The notes under the pieces are model-generated. The model saw only the letters and a program-made list of their open reading frames with translations, was not told the DNA's origin and ran no database searches. Of a stretch of DNA of 64,000 nt, positions 21,990-33,869 are shown one piece after another (within the stretch, counting starts at the first letter, position 1; each line of letters begins with the position of its first letter). The stretch lies in contig MNCI01004895.1 of NCBI GenBank assembly GCA_015680685.1, forward strand, positions 278,099 through 342,098, in the 5' to 3' direction. Origin of the DNA: Gnetum montanum. Lineage: Eukaryota; Streptophyta; Gnetopsida; Gnetales; Gnetaceae. The translations under genes and the position numbers were made by a program.

Positions 21990-24900
21990 AAGTACCTACA
22001 GTTCTAGATTGACACCCCCATTACTATCAGTAGGATCAGTTAGATGAAAATAGAATAGGTACAAGACTATTGGGTAGGCTAGGTAGATTTTGTGGAATAT
22101 TCATGGTAGAGTTTGACCAATTGGATATTAACAAGAATGAGCTTATGTGGATGATATGGGTGATAGATATGAAGGAACTAGATGGACAAGTGATCTGAAT
22201 AATGTATGGTCCCTCCCAAAGTGTCTAAAATTTAGCTTTTTGGGATAGATGATTAGGTTTATGATATAAGACCTTATCACTTGGTTGTATAGTTACATGC
22301 CTTATCTATGTATTGTGCCTGAGTTTGGAGTAATGTTTATGAGACATTCTTGTGGGGCTAAGCTCAAGTCAAGGTCAAGTTCACTAACAGTAGCTAGAGT
22401 GTGAAGCTCTACCTTGATTAGGAGCATTGGTAACTTATTGTAAACTAACTCATATGGTGAGTACCCTATAGGTAATTTCTAGGATGTCTTATAGGATCAT
22501 AGAGAATCATTCAGTTTAGTGCTCTAGTCCTTTCTAAATTTACTAATCGTCCTAGTAAGTATTCTAGTAATTTCCTAATTAGTCACTTTGACTTGATCAT
22601 TTGCTTGGGGATGATATGGTGTTATTAGCTTATGGTTCACCCCAAGTTATTACATGAGATTTTGGAATGTAGCATTGATGAAGTGAGTCCCTTTATCTAA
22701 TATAAGCATCCTTGGTACTCTAGATCTATTCACGACATGTTGTTGAAAAAATTTAGTAGTTGTCTTTGTTGTACAGTCTTTTATTGTTGTTACCTTTGAG
22801 CACTTCATATAGTAATCCATAGTCACAATTATGTATCCTTTTTCATTTTACATTGGTGTTATGAACCTCATGAAATTAATTCCCATATGTTAAAAGATTC
22901 TAGTGGTTGTATCCAATGTTGTGGCCCTTTGTATCTAAATGCAACTCCTTCATCTCTTTGACATCGCTCATAAGATTGTTCAAAAGTGTGAACATTTTTG
23001 AATAAGGTAGGCCAAAATTAGCCTATCATCATCAGCTTGAGTGCCGTTCTGTGCCCTACATAGTGGCCATAACATGGGCCTTCGTGGATGTCCTATAAGA
23101 CTTTCTATTGGTCACATTCTAGCACACATCATCTGATGAGTCCATCTACACAAATCTTGTACATATTATCATTGATTTCCATATATTTTTTTACTCTATG
23201 AAGGGATTTTTCACATTATTTCCTACTCCATTTAGTAGGAAGCTCTTGTGTTGATAGATATTCCAGGCACTCTGTAGTCCATGGATTTCCTATTGAGTTC
23301 ACAGCCTGTACTATTTTGATAAATAAATCTTCATCAAAAAATTGGTTTTATAAAAGTTCTACTTGATTTTTGGTATTCCATTTCAACCTTGATAGATGAT
23401 TCACTACCACATTTTTTATTTTCTTTTTATTGATCATCGTGATGTCAAATTCTTGGAAGATTACAAGCCATATTATCACTCTAGGACTAATTGTTGGTTT
23501 GTTTATGAGAAATTGAATGGTATTGTGATTGGTATGAACATAGATTTGATATCTAAGCACCTAATGTCTAAACGTTTCAAGTGCATACACCATGACCATC
23601 AGCACCTTTTCTATTGTGATGTAGTTTAATTGTGCTTTAGTGATGCTCCTACTAGCATAGTGAATGTAGTAAGGTCTCTTTTGATCATCTAGTTGTGTTA
23701 GTATTGCACCCAGTGCATAGTTGGAAGCATCAATCATGATATGAAAAGGTCTTGACCAATTTGGAGCTTGTAGGATTGGTGTCTCCACTAGTTTCTTCTT
23801 CAAAGCTTTAAATGCCTTTTCACATGACTCTATCCATTTGAAGGATGCATCCTTTTTTTCTGAGTTCCACAAGTAGTTTAGCTATTTTTTAAAAAATTTC
23901 TATGAATCTTATATAGTATCCTATGTGAATTAAGAATGATCTCACATCTTTCACTGTTTGTGGCCTTTGAGTGATATTCTAGATGCCTCTCAAGATCTAC
24001 CTCAATACCCTTTTGGAAGATTTTATGTCCTAGCACTATACCTACCTAAACTATGAGATGTATGTTTTCTAGTTAAGCTTAAGATTGGTTTTGATACATC
24101 TTTTCAATACCTACTCCAACTAGTCCAATGCTTATTTGAAATCCAACCCGTATGTTGAAAAATCATCCATAAATACTTCCATGCCATTTCCAATTTACTT
24201 CTAGAAGATGCTAAGCACTAGCCTCTAGAAGGTATCTAGTGCATTGAAAAGATTGAAGGCCATCTTCTTGTAGGAAAACATTCATCATGGATTGGTGAAT
24301 GTTTTTTTTCTTGGTCTTCAAGTACAATGTAGATCTAATTATATCCATTGTATCTATCCAAAAAACTATAATATTCATGTCCTATAATGTTGTCTAGGAC
24401 TTGATCAACAAATGGAAAATGAAAGTGATCCTTGAATGTAGCATCATTCAACATCTAAAAGTCAATGTAGGCTTGCCATTTGCTTCCTTTCTTTGGAATA
24501 ATTACTAAGGAGTTGACCCATTCACTATTCGTAATAGGATAGATGAATCCTACCTTTAGCAATTTTTCAAACTATTTCTTGACTACTTGTTTGAGTTTTG
24601 GATTGACCCTTCTTTAGGGTTGACATCTTGGTTTGACTATAGGTTCAGTGTATAATAGTGTTGGAAAATTCATGGATCAATTCCTATGATCTCATCATAA
24701 GACCATGCAAAGGCTATGCGCCATATGTTTATGACTTCTAGTAGCTTTCTTTTCTATTCTTTTGTTAAGGTGGCATTGATGATTACTAGCTTTTTATTGT
24801 TTAGAAATGCATATTCCAATGTGGTTAGTAGGGCTTTTAGTTCCAACGATTTTGGTTCCATTATGTCTAAGATCTCCAAGTGTCCCCAATCTATCTCCTC

Positions 24901-25600
24901 TTTTTGATTTGTTTGTGGGTGGAAGTGCCTTTCCCTTAACTACTCTAATTTATCAATTTCTTTAACGTAGGCACAATAATTTTTTCTTCTAGTTCCATGT
25001 AATTATTTGATTCAATCTCTTCATTGGTGATCAGCCATTGGATGCCTTCCTATTGTGTGGTTACTGCATACAGACATTTCTACATACATATTTCCTCTAC
25101 ACATTTGTTGCATGCTTTGGTATCCTCTCATCTAATAGTCTATATTCTTTGCACACAATTGCATCCATTATTGTTATATATGATACATGGAACTCTTAGT
25201 CTTTGTATAATCCTAGCTTTTTCCTTCTTGTAAATTTCTATGGACAATTCACAAATTCAAAGCTTAGCATCAATAGTACTAAGCCAAGCTCTTCCCATAG
25301 TAATTGGAAATTCTCCTTTATTTTTCCCCACATGGATAATTGGGAAATCTGTAGGGTAGGACCAACCATTGATGGTTGTAATCACATCATCCACTTGTCC
25401 TAGTGGAATGGTGATTAATTGGTTGGCAAGCTCTAATTGGATGTTACTCTTCTTTAGCGAAGGTAGATTCTAGCCTTGGTACATATCTTGGGAGATCAGG
25501 TTTACTCTTGATCCAAAATCTAGTAGAGCTTTACATGGTTTTTGGTTTGGTATTTGGAGGTAGACTAAAGGGCTTCTTGGATTAGTTTGTTTTTGTTGAA
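21990..25600 (-). pseudogene. Element B pol: protease, reverse transcriptase, RNase H, integrase
   Basis: Read leftward. Protease active site near 25540-25500 encodes PCKALLDFGSRVNLIS, with Phe where Ser is usual after the catalytic Asp; GRAWLSTID follows near 25290. Reverse transcriptase follows, with the catalytic block MEVFMDDFSTYG at 24183-24148. RNase H is the best open part (23872-23561: RPFHIMIDASNYALGAIL, YIHYASRSI; then a continuation to 23348). Integrase core traces lie near 22900-22400 and a GPYII-type C-terminal motif near 22070. Frameshifts and stops occur throughout, so no complete polyprotein can be made. The order protease-RT-RNase H-integrase is that of Ty3/gypsy elements. 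Confidence 0.85.
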
Positions 25601-25899
25601 GGAATCCTTTCTTGATCTAGTGTATGATTGTTTGAGTAAGCATGATAGTCATGACATTTGCATTTGGTGAAGATAGAAGCTTGTTGTGTTAAGGAGAATT
25701 AAATGTAGATGGGGTGGAAGTAGATTTGTTTCTCATCCATCAAATCTTCTCAAGACTCATTGGAAAGAACAATCATTTCCTAGTTTTCTATTCGTATGTG
25801 ATCACCTCCTATTATGTACTAACCACCTTGGTAGCATTCTTCTACTATGGTTGTGATTGTAGTTCCCCCTACATGGTAGGAGGTGGCACTAGTGGTAGA

Positions 25900-28152
25900 G
25901 GATTTAGGTATTGGTTGGAAGGACCAACTATTGATGGGTGCACATTCAAGTTTGGATCTATCCTTAGTGGGACTCATCTATGATACTCTATTGGGTAGTA
26001 TTGTGGAGTTTGGATAACAATGTTCCCAAGAGAGATTAGGCATTGTACATAGTATCCATAAGGATCAGGTTTTTGATATTGATACTATTGGTGTGGTGGC
26101 GGCATGGCTCGCAATTGGGGCTATTATCACTACTGATGGTATTATTCTTGTGGCTATGGTACAACTCCACTGAGATAGTATGTTGGTTGGAAATTCTGCT
26201 TGTAGTTACCTTGAGGATAAGGTAACCTTCTAGGCATTTGTTTCTTAACAAATCTAGGATTGAGTGTGTATGCTCCTATTTTCTACAAATGTGCCATTAC
26301 TAGAAAACATCCCTTGGGATGTTTATACTGACACATGGCACATTCTTTCTTATTGGTGGAGCTAGTGTCTAAACATTTAGCCATTGTAGCCACTTTGCCT
26401 TTTTGTCCAAAATATTTCTTTTTTTTGTCTTTAACTTTTTCAAAGGATTGCTCTACTCTCTCTTGCACAATCTTTAAAGTTGTTGTACATCGCTCTTCAA
26501 TTGAGTCCTAGATCTTTGCTACCTATGTTGCTACATTGGAGACAAATTTTTGGATTAGTAGCATTTTCTTTTGGATTGCATGATCCAATGTTTCCTCTTC
26601 TTGGGTATCACAAACTCTTGCATCCTTCTTTCTAATTAATGGATTTTGGTTATATTCCTTAATTGATTCTCTCTCTCTTAATTCATCTTCTTCCTTTGCC
26701 ACTTGATCAATTAATCTCGAGATGTAATAGATAGTCATCTTAGATAATTTTCCTTGGGTGTAAATCCCAAGTGTCTCCCTTATTTTATTTTGCAACCCAT
26801 CTACAATATGCTTGAGTTGCACCTATTATGAGAATCCATGGGCTGGTCATCTATGAAATAGTGAATAATACATTTCCATTAATGCATCAAGGGTTTCATG
26901 AGTTCCTTGCTTCCATCCTTGGATTTTCTTCCCTAAGTTAGACACTCATGAGTAGGTTTGATACTTGTTATTGAGGATCTTTAACATGGTACTCCATCTT
27001 CTGATTAATTTAGGTTAGAGTGATTGGTACTAGCCCTCTACCTCTTTCATAAGTTTTCTTGGAAATAACTTTAAATTATACTAGTTAATTTTAATGTTTT
27101 GTAGGATGCAAGCATCATGGGAAGCTTGGAGATGGTGTTGTGGATCAGCATTATAACCACATTCAAATATTAGCATGTTGTTCATATCAAGATGTTTGAT
27201 ATAGCTATCTCTCATGTGCCTAGTTGGAATGTGTACAACTTCCTATATGTTAATCATACTTTGAGTTTCCATCAAGGGTTCATCATCTCAATTAGCTGTG
27301 TGTGCTTGGTTGTAGTAGTGCCCCCTTCTATGCTCACCCATTTCATGATTTATAGGATCCCTACATTTTCACTATTCATACTTTTCATCTTCCAAATTGG
27401 AATGTCTTGAATGACGGTCTTGAGTTCTTCTCTCTTCCCTATCATGGTTTTTGTACCTTTGCCTCCTACTATCAAAGTATTCTGATGATCATGAGGATGA
27501 AGATGAGGTAGTAGGAGAACAATGCCAACTTGTCCTCCTATGATGACTCTGATGTTGTTCTCTATGAGATCCAATAGGGACTCTTGGCCTTGAGTCTTAC
27601 TTGTGCTTTGAGTCTTTTGCCTCTAACTTGAATATATCTACTAAGTTGGAGTGTGATTTATTCCTAATAGGTTTTTCTCATTTGTTACTGGAACTTATGA
27701 TTTTGGTGTAGTTGTTTAGCAATGAATGTATCTCCATCAAGCTCCTCCAAGACAACAATAGAGTTAACTAACTTTTCCTTGTCCTGTTCATGTCTTGTTT
27801 TCATGGAATTGTCTTTTCTTAATTGCTCATCAGTGGGCTAATATGGTTGGGTTGTGTATTTGGTTTCATGATACCATCTAAGTACTTGGCTTAGTTTCAT
27901 CCCCTTGAGAGTAGTTTGGAGCATAATGGGTGCTAAATGCTTTGGAGATAGAACAATGTTTCATTGGAGATCTCTCCACTTGAGTTGCCTATTCTGATGA
28001 AAGATGAATGTAAAATCAATATAGTAAGGATTGTGATGAGCATATGATATCCTTGTTTGCATTAGCATACTCTAGTCTTCTTCTTCATTGATTCTATCAT
28101 TACTTCTCTGTAGTTCCTTGGTAGGTGACGTTGTATTCTTGTTTGAAGCCAT
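25900..28152 (-). pseudogene. Element B gag
   Basis: The start ATG at 28152 (MASNKNTTSPTKELQRS) is about 115 bp after the primer site. Recognisable parts include the central Gag region around 27000-26820, an open Lys/Glu-rich piece 26822-26523 (LKHIVDGLQNKIRETLG, YISRLIDQVAKEEDEL) and a Cys-containing piece 26468-26283 (ECAMCQYKHPKGC) that may be a remnant zinc-binding site. The C-terminal region near 26240-26040 is Gln/Pro/Tyr-rich, as in C and D. Many stops and frame changes are present. Confidence 0.75.
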
Positions 28153-28266
28153 GTTATGGTTTAAGACATTTGTTGTAAGTATGCTTAGTTAGAGTTATGA
28201 ATTTTAACTTTGTGTTTCAAGTACAATGAACTTTTTGTAATCAATTACTTAACATACATTGATAAG

Positions 28267-28285
28267 TCCTTGACAAAAGTACCAA
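28267..28285 (-). other. Element B primer-binding site
   Basis: The minus strand reads TTGGTACTTTTGTCAAGGA directly after the 5' LTR. C has TTGGTGAAATTGTTGAGGA and D TTAGCACCATTGCTGAGTA. The three are decayed forms of one site that resembles the tRNA-Asp type TGGCGCCGTTGCC used by many Athila and Tat elements. Confidence 0.55.
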
Positions 28286-29192
28286 TGATGAGTAGTGGAG
28301 TAACCCAACATCCAACCATACAAGTCATAGATGTGCACGTGTGACCAGATCATAATCTATGGACAAGGCAATGTGAATATGCTAGTAATTGGTCATAGTT
28401 CAAGATCATTATCTTTCCACATGAGCTAGTAAAATTTATGGGTATGGTTTAACTCACGGTGAGATATATGATAATTGATGTTATGGAGGCCATCTTATTC
28501 CTAGTAAACATGATGAAAGGATAATAATCTCTAAGTCTAAGTAAAAAATACATGAATCTATTCTATCCTAAGTATTGGATATTTCTTCCTAATTTCCTAT
28601 ACACATCCTAGTCTTATGTAGTCATTACTAGGATTACAAAGTACTTTGCTACTAGGCAAATGAAGCGATAAAACTACCAGGTTACCAAATGATCATAATT
28701 TACACTCGAAATCAATCATATCCATTTTTCATGTTAATCAACAATAAAAGTAAAGTGCATGGGATAGTAAAACATTAACTAAGGAAATAGTAAATAGTAG
28801 TCTATATGAAAACAATAAACATTATTCTAAGTAGTAAATTGGGAAAATGTTGCATTAGTATGAAATAGCTTGATCTTTATTGCCAATCACACTTGTGCTC
28901 AAGTACAAGATGCTCAAATAAAGACTCTGTACACTATGTCACACTACACTATAGGCATTCACACTTCTAATCATTGAATACTAACTCACGAAAATAAATT
29001 AAAAGAGTTTTAGTTAGGGTGGAAAAAATTGTATGTTGGACTATGCACCTAAGTGTCATATTTATAGGCAAGCACCTGTCTCGTGACATCAAATATCTAA
29101 TGTCAAATCTTATGCTCCAATATTGGATACATGATATCGAAGCTTTGATATCAAATACCCAATATCGTAGTTGACAAAAATTCATCTTATCA
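28286..29192 (-). repeat. Element B 5' LTR
   Basis: The + strand runs TGATGAGTAGTGG ... TTCATCTTATCA, 907 bp, pairing with 16333-17242. The minus-strand TATA (GCCTATAAATATG) is at 29058-29067. Confidence 0.9.
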
Positions 29193-30219
29193 CCTATCCT
29201 CCCCTTCCTATGTTTTGAGTTGTAAATGTGATTTTGTGTTTGTGTAGGTAAGTGTTACATATGATGTTATCAGAAAAGAAAGCATGCATGCTTATAAATA
29301 CTCAAGATAGATGTTTTCTTTAATGTGATCCACTAACCTTATAAATAGATTTTTACCATTTGACAACACATTTTTAGTTGGGGGTTGCTAAAGCCCCATG
29401 GGTTTTCGAAGGAAGGAGAGATAAGAAGAGGGAATTCAAAGCTTTATAGAACTTTTTAAAGAAATATTATTTAATTTTTCTATTCATAATTTTGTTATAA
29501 TTTGTTGATAATTTTGTACACCTCCTCTATACTTTAATTTACATTATTAATTTAATATTTTTTTATTAGCCCAAGATTTTGTTAAATTTCTCTTGTAGTA
29601 AAATTATTGCATATGAAAATAGGATCATATTTAATTTATAATGTAACTTTTGGTAAAATGTTTTTAGATATGTGAAGACTCTATCAAACTTGTCTCTTGA
29701 GTATATTATAAATAGCATATATATATCTCTCTCTATGTGGTGAAGAGGTCTTCTAACTTTTAATACTTTCTCAAAGCCCAACTGCTCAATAAGGTAAGAA
29801 GTTTGATAAAAATTAAATTACTCCTAGATCCTCTCTTTTTTTGCCCCTTTTCTATTTTCATTGCAACCTCTTAGTCCAATTTGTTCATTCAATATTTTTC
29901 TATGGTATTTTTAAATTGTTATTTATGTTAGAGATTATGTTTAGAATAATACCACAGTTACTTTAGAAAAAATTAGGCAAGAGAAGCATAATCATGTCAT
30001 TTAAATGTATAGATACGATATTGCATGTGTTTGAGTTTTTTTCTACGCAAGTTACATTTTCTAATCCAATTTTGAATTTTATTCCATTTTGATTTTTTCC
30101 CAACGAAGTTTGGTTTTTTTTCTTGCTCAAATGTAAAATCTTCGTTCATTTTTTTGTTGTTTCTACTTGTTTGAAATTTTTTTCCTAGGGAAAATGTAAA
30201 TTTTCTTGCCAAAATATCT
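29193..30219. other. AT-rich spacer between elements B and C
   Basis: No gene seen. It contains a short ATATAT/CTCTCT stretch near 29716-29735 and T-rich sequence that grades into the repeat array to the right. Confidence 0.5.
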
Positions 30220-30490
30220 TCCCATCTAAGATTGAGCTTTGAATTTGTTATATCAACCAAATTTAAACTTTCTTACCAAAATTTAAAGGTGTAATTTTTT
30301 CATCTAAATTTAGAAATTCCTACCAAAATATTTTCCAACCCAAATTTGAATTTTAAATTTGTTTTCCCTAGTTAATTTAAATTTTCTCATGGAAATGTCT
30401 TCTTACTCAAGTTTTAATTTTCCTAACCAAGTTTGAATTTTCCTAACCAAGTTTTAACTTTCCTACCCAAATTTCAAGTTTTCATATTGA
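30060..30490. repeat. Degenerate tandem array, left part
   Basis: Many variants of 'aaNtttgaattttcctaNccaag' and 'ttNccaaaatNtct' in head-to-tail order. The array resumes at 42881 on the other side of element C. Confidence 0.65.
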
Positions 30491-30494
30491 AACG

Positions 30495-30600
30495 TATTTC
30501 TTTGAGGGACCACTAGTTGAAGTAATGGTAAGGTGATTATTTTTCAAGTTGTAAGACTTGGGATCAACCCTAGGTGCAACTACTTGAAAGAGGTTAGGCT
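30495..30600 (+). repeat. SINE-like piece
   Basis: Contains 'gaccactagttgaagtaatg', 'ggtaaggtgatt', 'caagttgtaagacttgg' and 'gatcaaccctaggtgcaact'. This resembles the tRNA-derived head of plant SINEs: an A-box-like start and a B-box-like GATCAACCC. A related piece in reverse lies at 44085-44165. Confidence 0.35.
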
Positions 30601-30717
30601 TTCTATTATCCATAAATCCTTCCCAAATCCCACCTTAACGGAATGAGCACTGAGCTAATGGATGATGATCCTTTTAAATTTCTTCCAACATAAATATCCA
30701 CAAATTAGTATGAATAT

Positions 30718-31471
30718 TGATGAGCCACGATACTGCATCTGCGATATCAAGTATGAAATATCGGATTCTACCATGCGATATCAGACATCTGATACCGGGA
30801 CCTGTCTTGTTGCCTATAAATAAGAGATGGGTGCACTTGGTTTGGTAGTTAGTTCTTAGTCCCTTACCAAAAATCTTGCAATTTTTCCCTCTTAGAGTTA
30901 GAATTATTTCTAAGTGGCTACAGTAGGAGTCATAAACCAAATGGGTCTNTAATAGCTTATCTCTCACCCTTAATGCTATTTATAGTCCTTTAATGATTTC
31001 ATTAGATAATTAATGTTGCTTTTATTGATTCGTTAATTTTCACAAGTAAGCACACTCAGTACAACCACTTTGAGCATGTGTGGAACACTTGGTAACCTAG
31101 TAATGATTAGCATTTGGTAATCCCAGTTGTGTTGCACTGGTTCAGTATGTGTACGGAAAGTTAGAACGAATGTTGGTGTTAGGACTAGTTAGGACCTAGC
31201 TATTTAGTTATTTTAAATTAGTTATTCAATTAATTAACTTCTTCCCTCTTTAGCACCAAGACATAAAACATAAAAAAGAATAAAAATCATATACCTCAAG
31301 TTTACTTAACCATACAATCATGCCATACGTGTAAGCTTGGGAAGACAACGATTACCTAACCCATCCTTGTTCTGTGAAGGTGCATAAGCACTTGGTCCTT
31401 AGATTTTGACTGGATCATGTGTAATGCTCGTATTTGTATGGTTGAGCATAGGGGTACTTGACCACTCATCA
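30718..31471 (+). repeat. Element C 5' LTR
   Basis: TGATGAGCC ... CCACTCATCA, 754 bp. TATA (GCCTATAAATAAG) at 30813-30821. GATATC-type motifs recur in U3. A single N at 30949 replaces about 77 bp present in the 3' LTR (about 42273-42350), so the copy is collapsed by assembly. Confidence 0.9.
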
Positions 31472-31472
31472 T

Positions 31473-31490
31473 TGGTGAAATTGTTGAGGA
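31473..31490 (+). other. Element C primer-binding site
   Basis: TGGTGAAATTGTTGAGGA directly after the 5' LTR; the counterpart of the sites in B and D. Confidence 0.5.
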
Positions 31491-31616
31491 CTTTATTGTT
31501 TGTGCTCTAATTAGAACTTAGGAATCTTTCCATCATTGGAATGAACCCTTAGGGTTGGTTATCTTAAAATTGTTAGCAAAGAGAAGAGAAAAGTTTCATA
31601 CACTAAAGAATTAATC

Positions 31617-33800
31617 ATGTCTCCTTCTTCTTACAAGAGTGTTTCACCACCTAGGTCTGACACAACGAATAATCGGAGGTGTAGTACACATGATGACCTG
31701 CCAGTGCCCCAACAATTTCATGTGGTATGCATTCATATCAATGAGTATATATCAAACTTTACCTTTATCCTCCACCAAGATGAACAACTGTGTTGGCATG
31801 ATTTAGAACGTAACATAGTGTTACCTCCCNACAAACAAAAAGGATCCAAAAAAGGAACATGAACACATGACAAAGATGGACATTTTAATCGTAACTGCTA
31901 TTAGGGCCATAATCACCGAAGAGAAGGTAGCAAGCACCATCATGGTGACGGTCCTTCTCCCTCTTCACCTCCATCATCTCCTTCCCCCTCTCCTTCAGGA
32001 TCAAAACATAGTCGTAGAGGGAAAGACCTTGAGGATAATGGTAGGTGAAATAGAAATAATAGACAAAACAGTTGAGAAAGGGAATGAGGGCATTCAAGAG
32101 AAACACATCGTGAAATGAGGGAGAGTAGGTAACAACATAGGCATCATAGATGCCATAGAGAATATGATCACGATGAACCCCTACTCACTACCCAAAGTAT
32201 GCTAAATACATCTGAGGCTGTTAGAATCCCAACAAGGCACCAAAAAGACAATAGGATCAAAATATTGAACATGAACAATATCCCATGATTTGAAGGGAAA
32301 TACAATGCTAATTCTCAAAATCATTTGCAAGAATTTCACAATGCATGTGCCTTGAAAAACATAGAAAACAAGTTGCAAAAACTTAAGTTGTTTCCATGGA
32401 CACTGATCAAGGAAGTGGAAAGCTGGTACTGGTTCTTAGAACTGGAGTCCATTCATTGATGGAGTACCATATTAGAATTGTTCAATGATAAGTATCAAAT
32501 GTACTCCCGAGTGTCCAACCTACGAAAGCAAATCCAAGGATGGAAACAAGGAGGACATGAACCCTTGGATGCTACCATGGGCCGATATTATGCATTATTA
32601 CATCGTTGCCCTAGCCATGGTTACTCACAGAGGGAACACTACACCATCTCATAGATGGACTTAGGCACAAAACACTAAGAACCCTTGGGACTTATGCNGA
32701 GAGAGAGTGTAGAGGAATATAACAGAGATCCTTCCCTCTAAAAGAAGGGAGTAAGATTTTGTGAGGATGAAGAAGAGTNATCCCTCTGAAAGAAGGGAGT
32801 AGGATTTTGTGAGGATGAAGAAGAGTCACCACTTGAAGAGATGGTGAATAGGAGAACCTTGCCCATTCAAAAACTTGCATTAGAATTATCGACAAAGGTG
32901 GATCGAATGTGGGACTCCATAGATAATAGATTTTAAACAATTCTCAAAATAGTATAGGAGTCTAGGTAGTGATTGAGAAAGGAGNATTCTCAAAATAGTA
33001 TAGGAGTCTAGGTAGTGATTGAGAAAGGAGAAAAAAGAAAGAAATTGAATATGTACATAACAAAGGTAAGGGCAAAGTTGCCATCATTGAAGAGATTGTG
33101 AATTTGGATATAGATAATGATGGTGAATGTGAGATATGATAATATGGCAATCATAAGGGATGTTGCCCAATAATCTCACATCTGCAAGAGTCTAGGTTGT
33201 ATGCACTAAATCCACAATTAAACAGATGACAAACACCCTAAAGGTTACCTTATCCTCAAGGTAGCCCAAGATAGTTCCACCAACCCTTGAAATATTATCC
33301 AAGTTGAATTCCACCACAACCACATGAATAGTATCAATAGTGGCAACACCCACAATAATGGGGAATGCCACCACCATGTCAATAGTACCCTTACCATCAA
33401 CCTGATCCATATGGATACTATGTGCAGTAGCCAATCTCTCCACATGACTCTACTATTCACACTACTCCTCAATCTCACCACCAAAGCCATGAGTACTATA
33501 GAACTATTTCTCCTAGAGGAGAGGTTTCACAAACATATTATCCTTCTCATTTGACTACACCTCTTCCACCCTTAGCCCCATTACCACTCACTCTAGCTAT
33601 GCAAGGCGAGCTCCCTACCTAGTTGCAACAACATAATGCTAAAAAGGTTGTCAACCCTCAACCTACTATTAGTTTAGATAACTACATAAAGAAGAGACCT
33701 TTCTTTACAACCAACAATCCAACTAAGTTTTTGCAACCACAAGCAGCAAATTCTCCAAACATCTCACCATCATTCAAGTCTTTGGAGCTTCCTTTGAACT
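31617..33800 (+). pseudogene. Element C gag
   Basis: ATG at 31617 (MSPSSYKSVSPPRSDTTNN). A Ser/Pro- and His/Arg/Asp-rich part follows near 31880-32190. The core Gag domain lies near 32320-32640: LQEFHNACALKN, then WYWFLELESI, then ELFNDKYQM and PLDATMGRYYALLHRCP. A Pro/Gln/Tyr-rich C-terminal part occupies 33230-33780. Frameshifts and stops are present, and single Ns at 31830, 32698, 32779 and 32985 mark assembly joins, two of them with duplicated flanks. Confidence 0.75.
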
Positions 33801-33869
33801 AAAGATTACACTTAATGCATAAGGTCATGTTAATTCATGCAATTATCAATTGGATTAAAGCTAGCCATC

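Larger units (their letters stand above)
16333..29192 (-). mobile_element. Element B: full-length Ty3/gypsy LTR retrotransposon
   Basis: Complete structure of 12.86 kb on the minus strand. The LTRs (16333-17242 and 28286-29192) are flanked by the direct repeat CCTAT at 16328-16332 and 29193-29197. The internal order in the sense direction is primer site, gag, protease, reverse transcriptase, RNase H, integrase, a further ORF, polypurine tract. The LTRs differ at many positions, so the insertion is old. Confidence 0.9.

Noticed and set aside
32733-33030. Short tandem repeats in element C gag
   Set aside because: They sit exactly across single Ns and look like unmerged contig overlaps.
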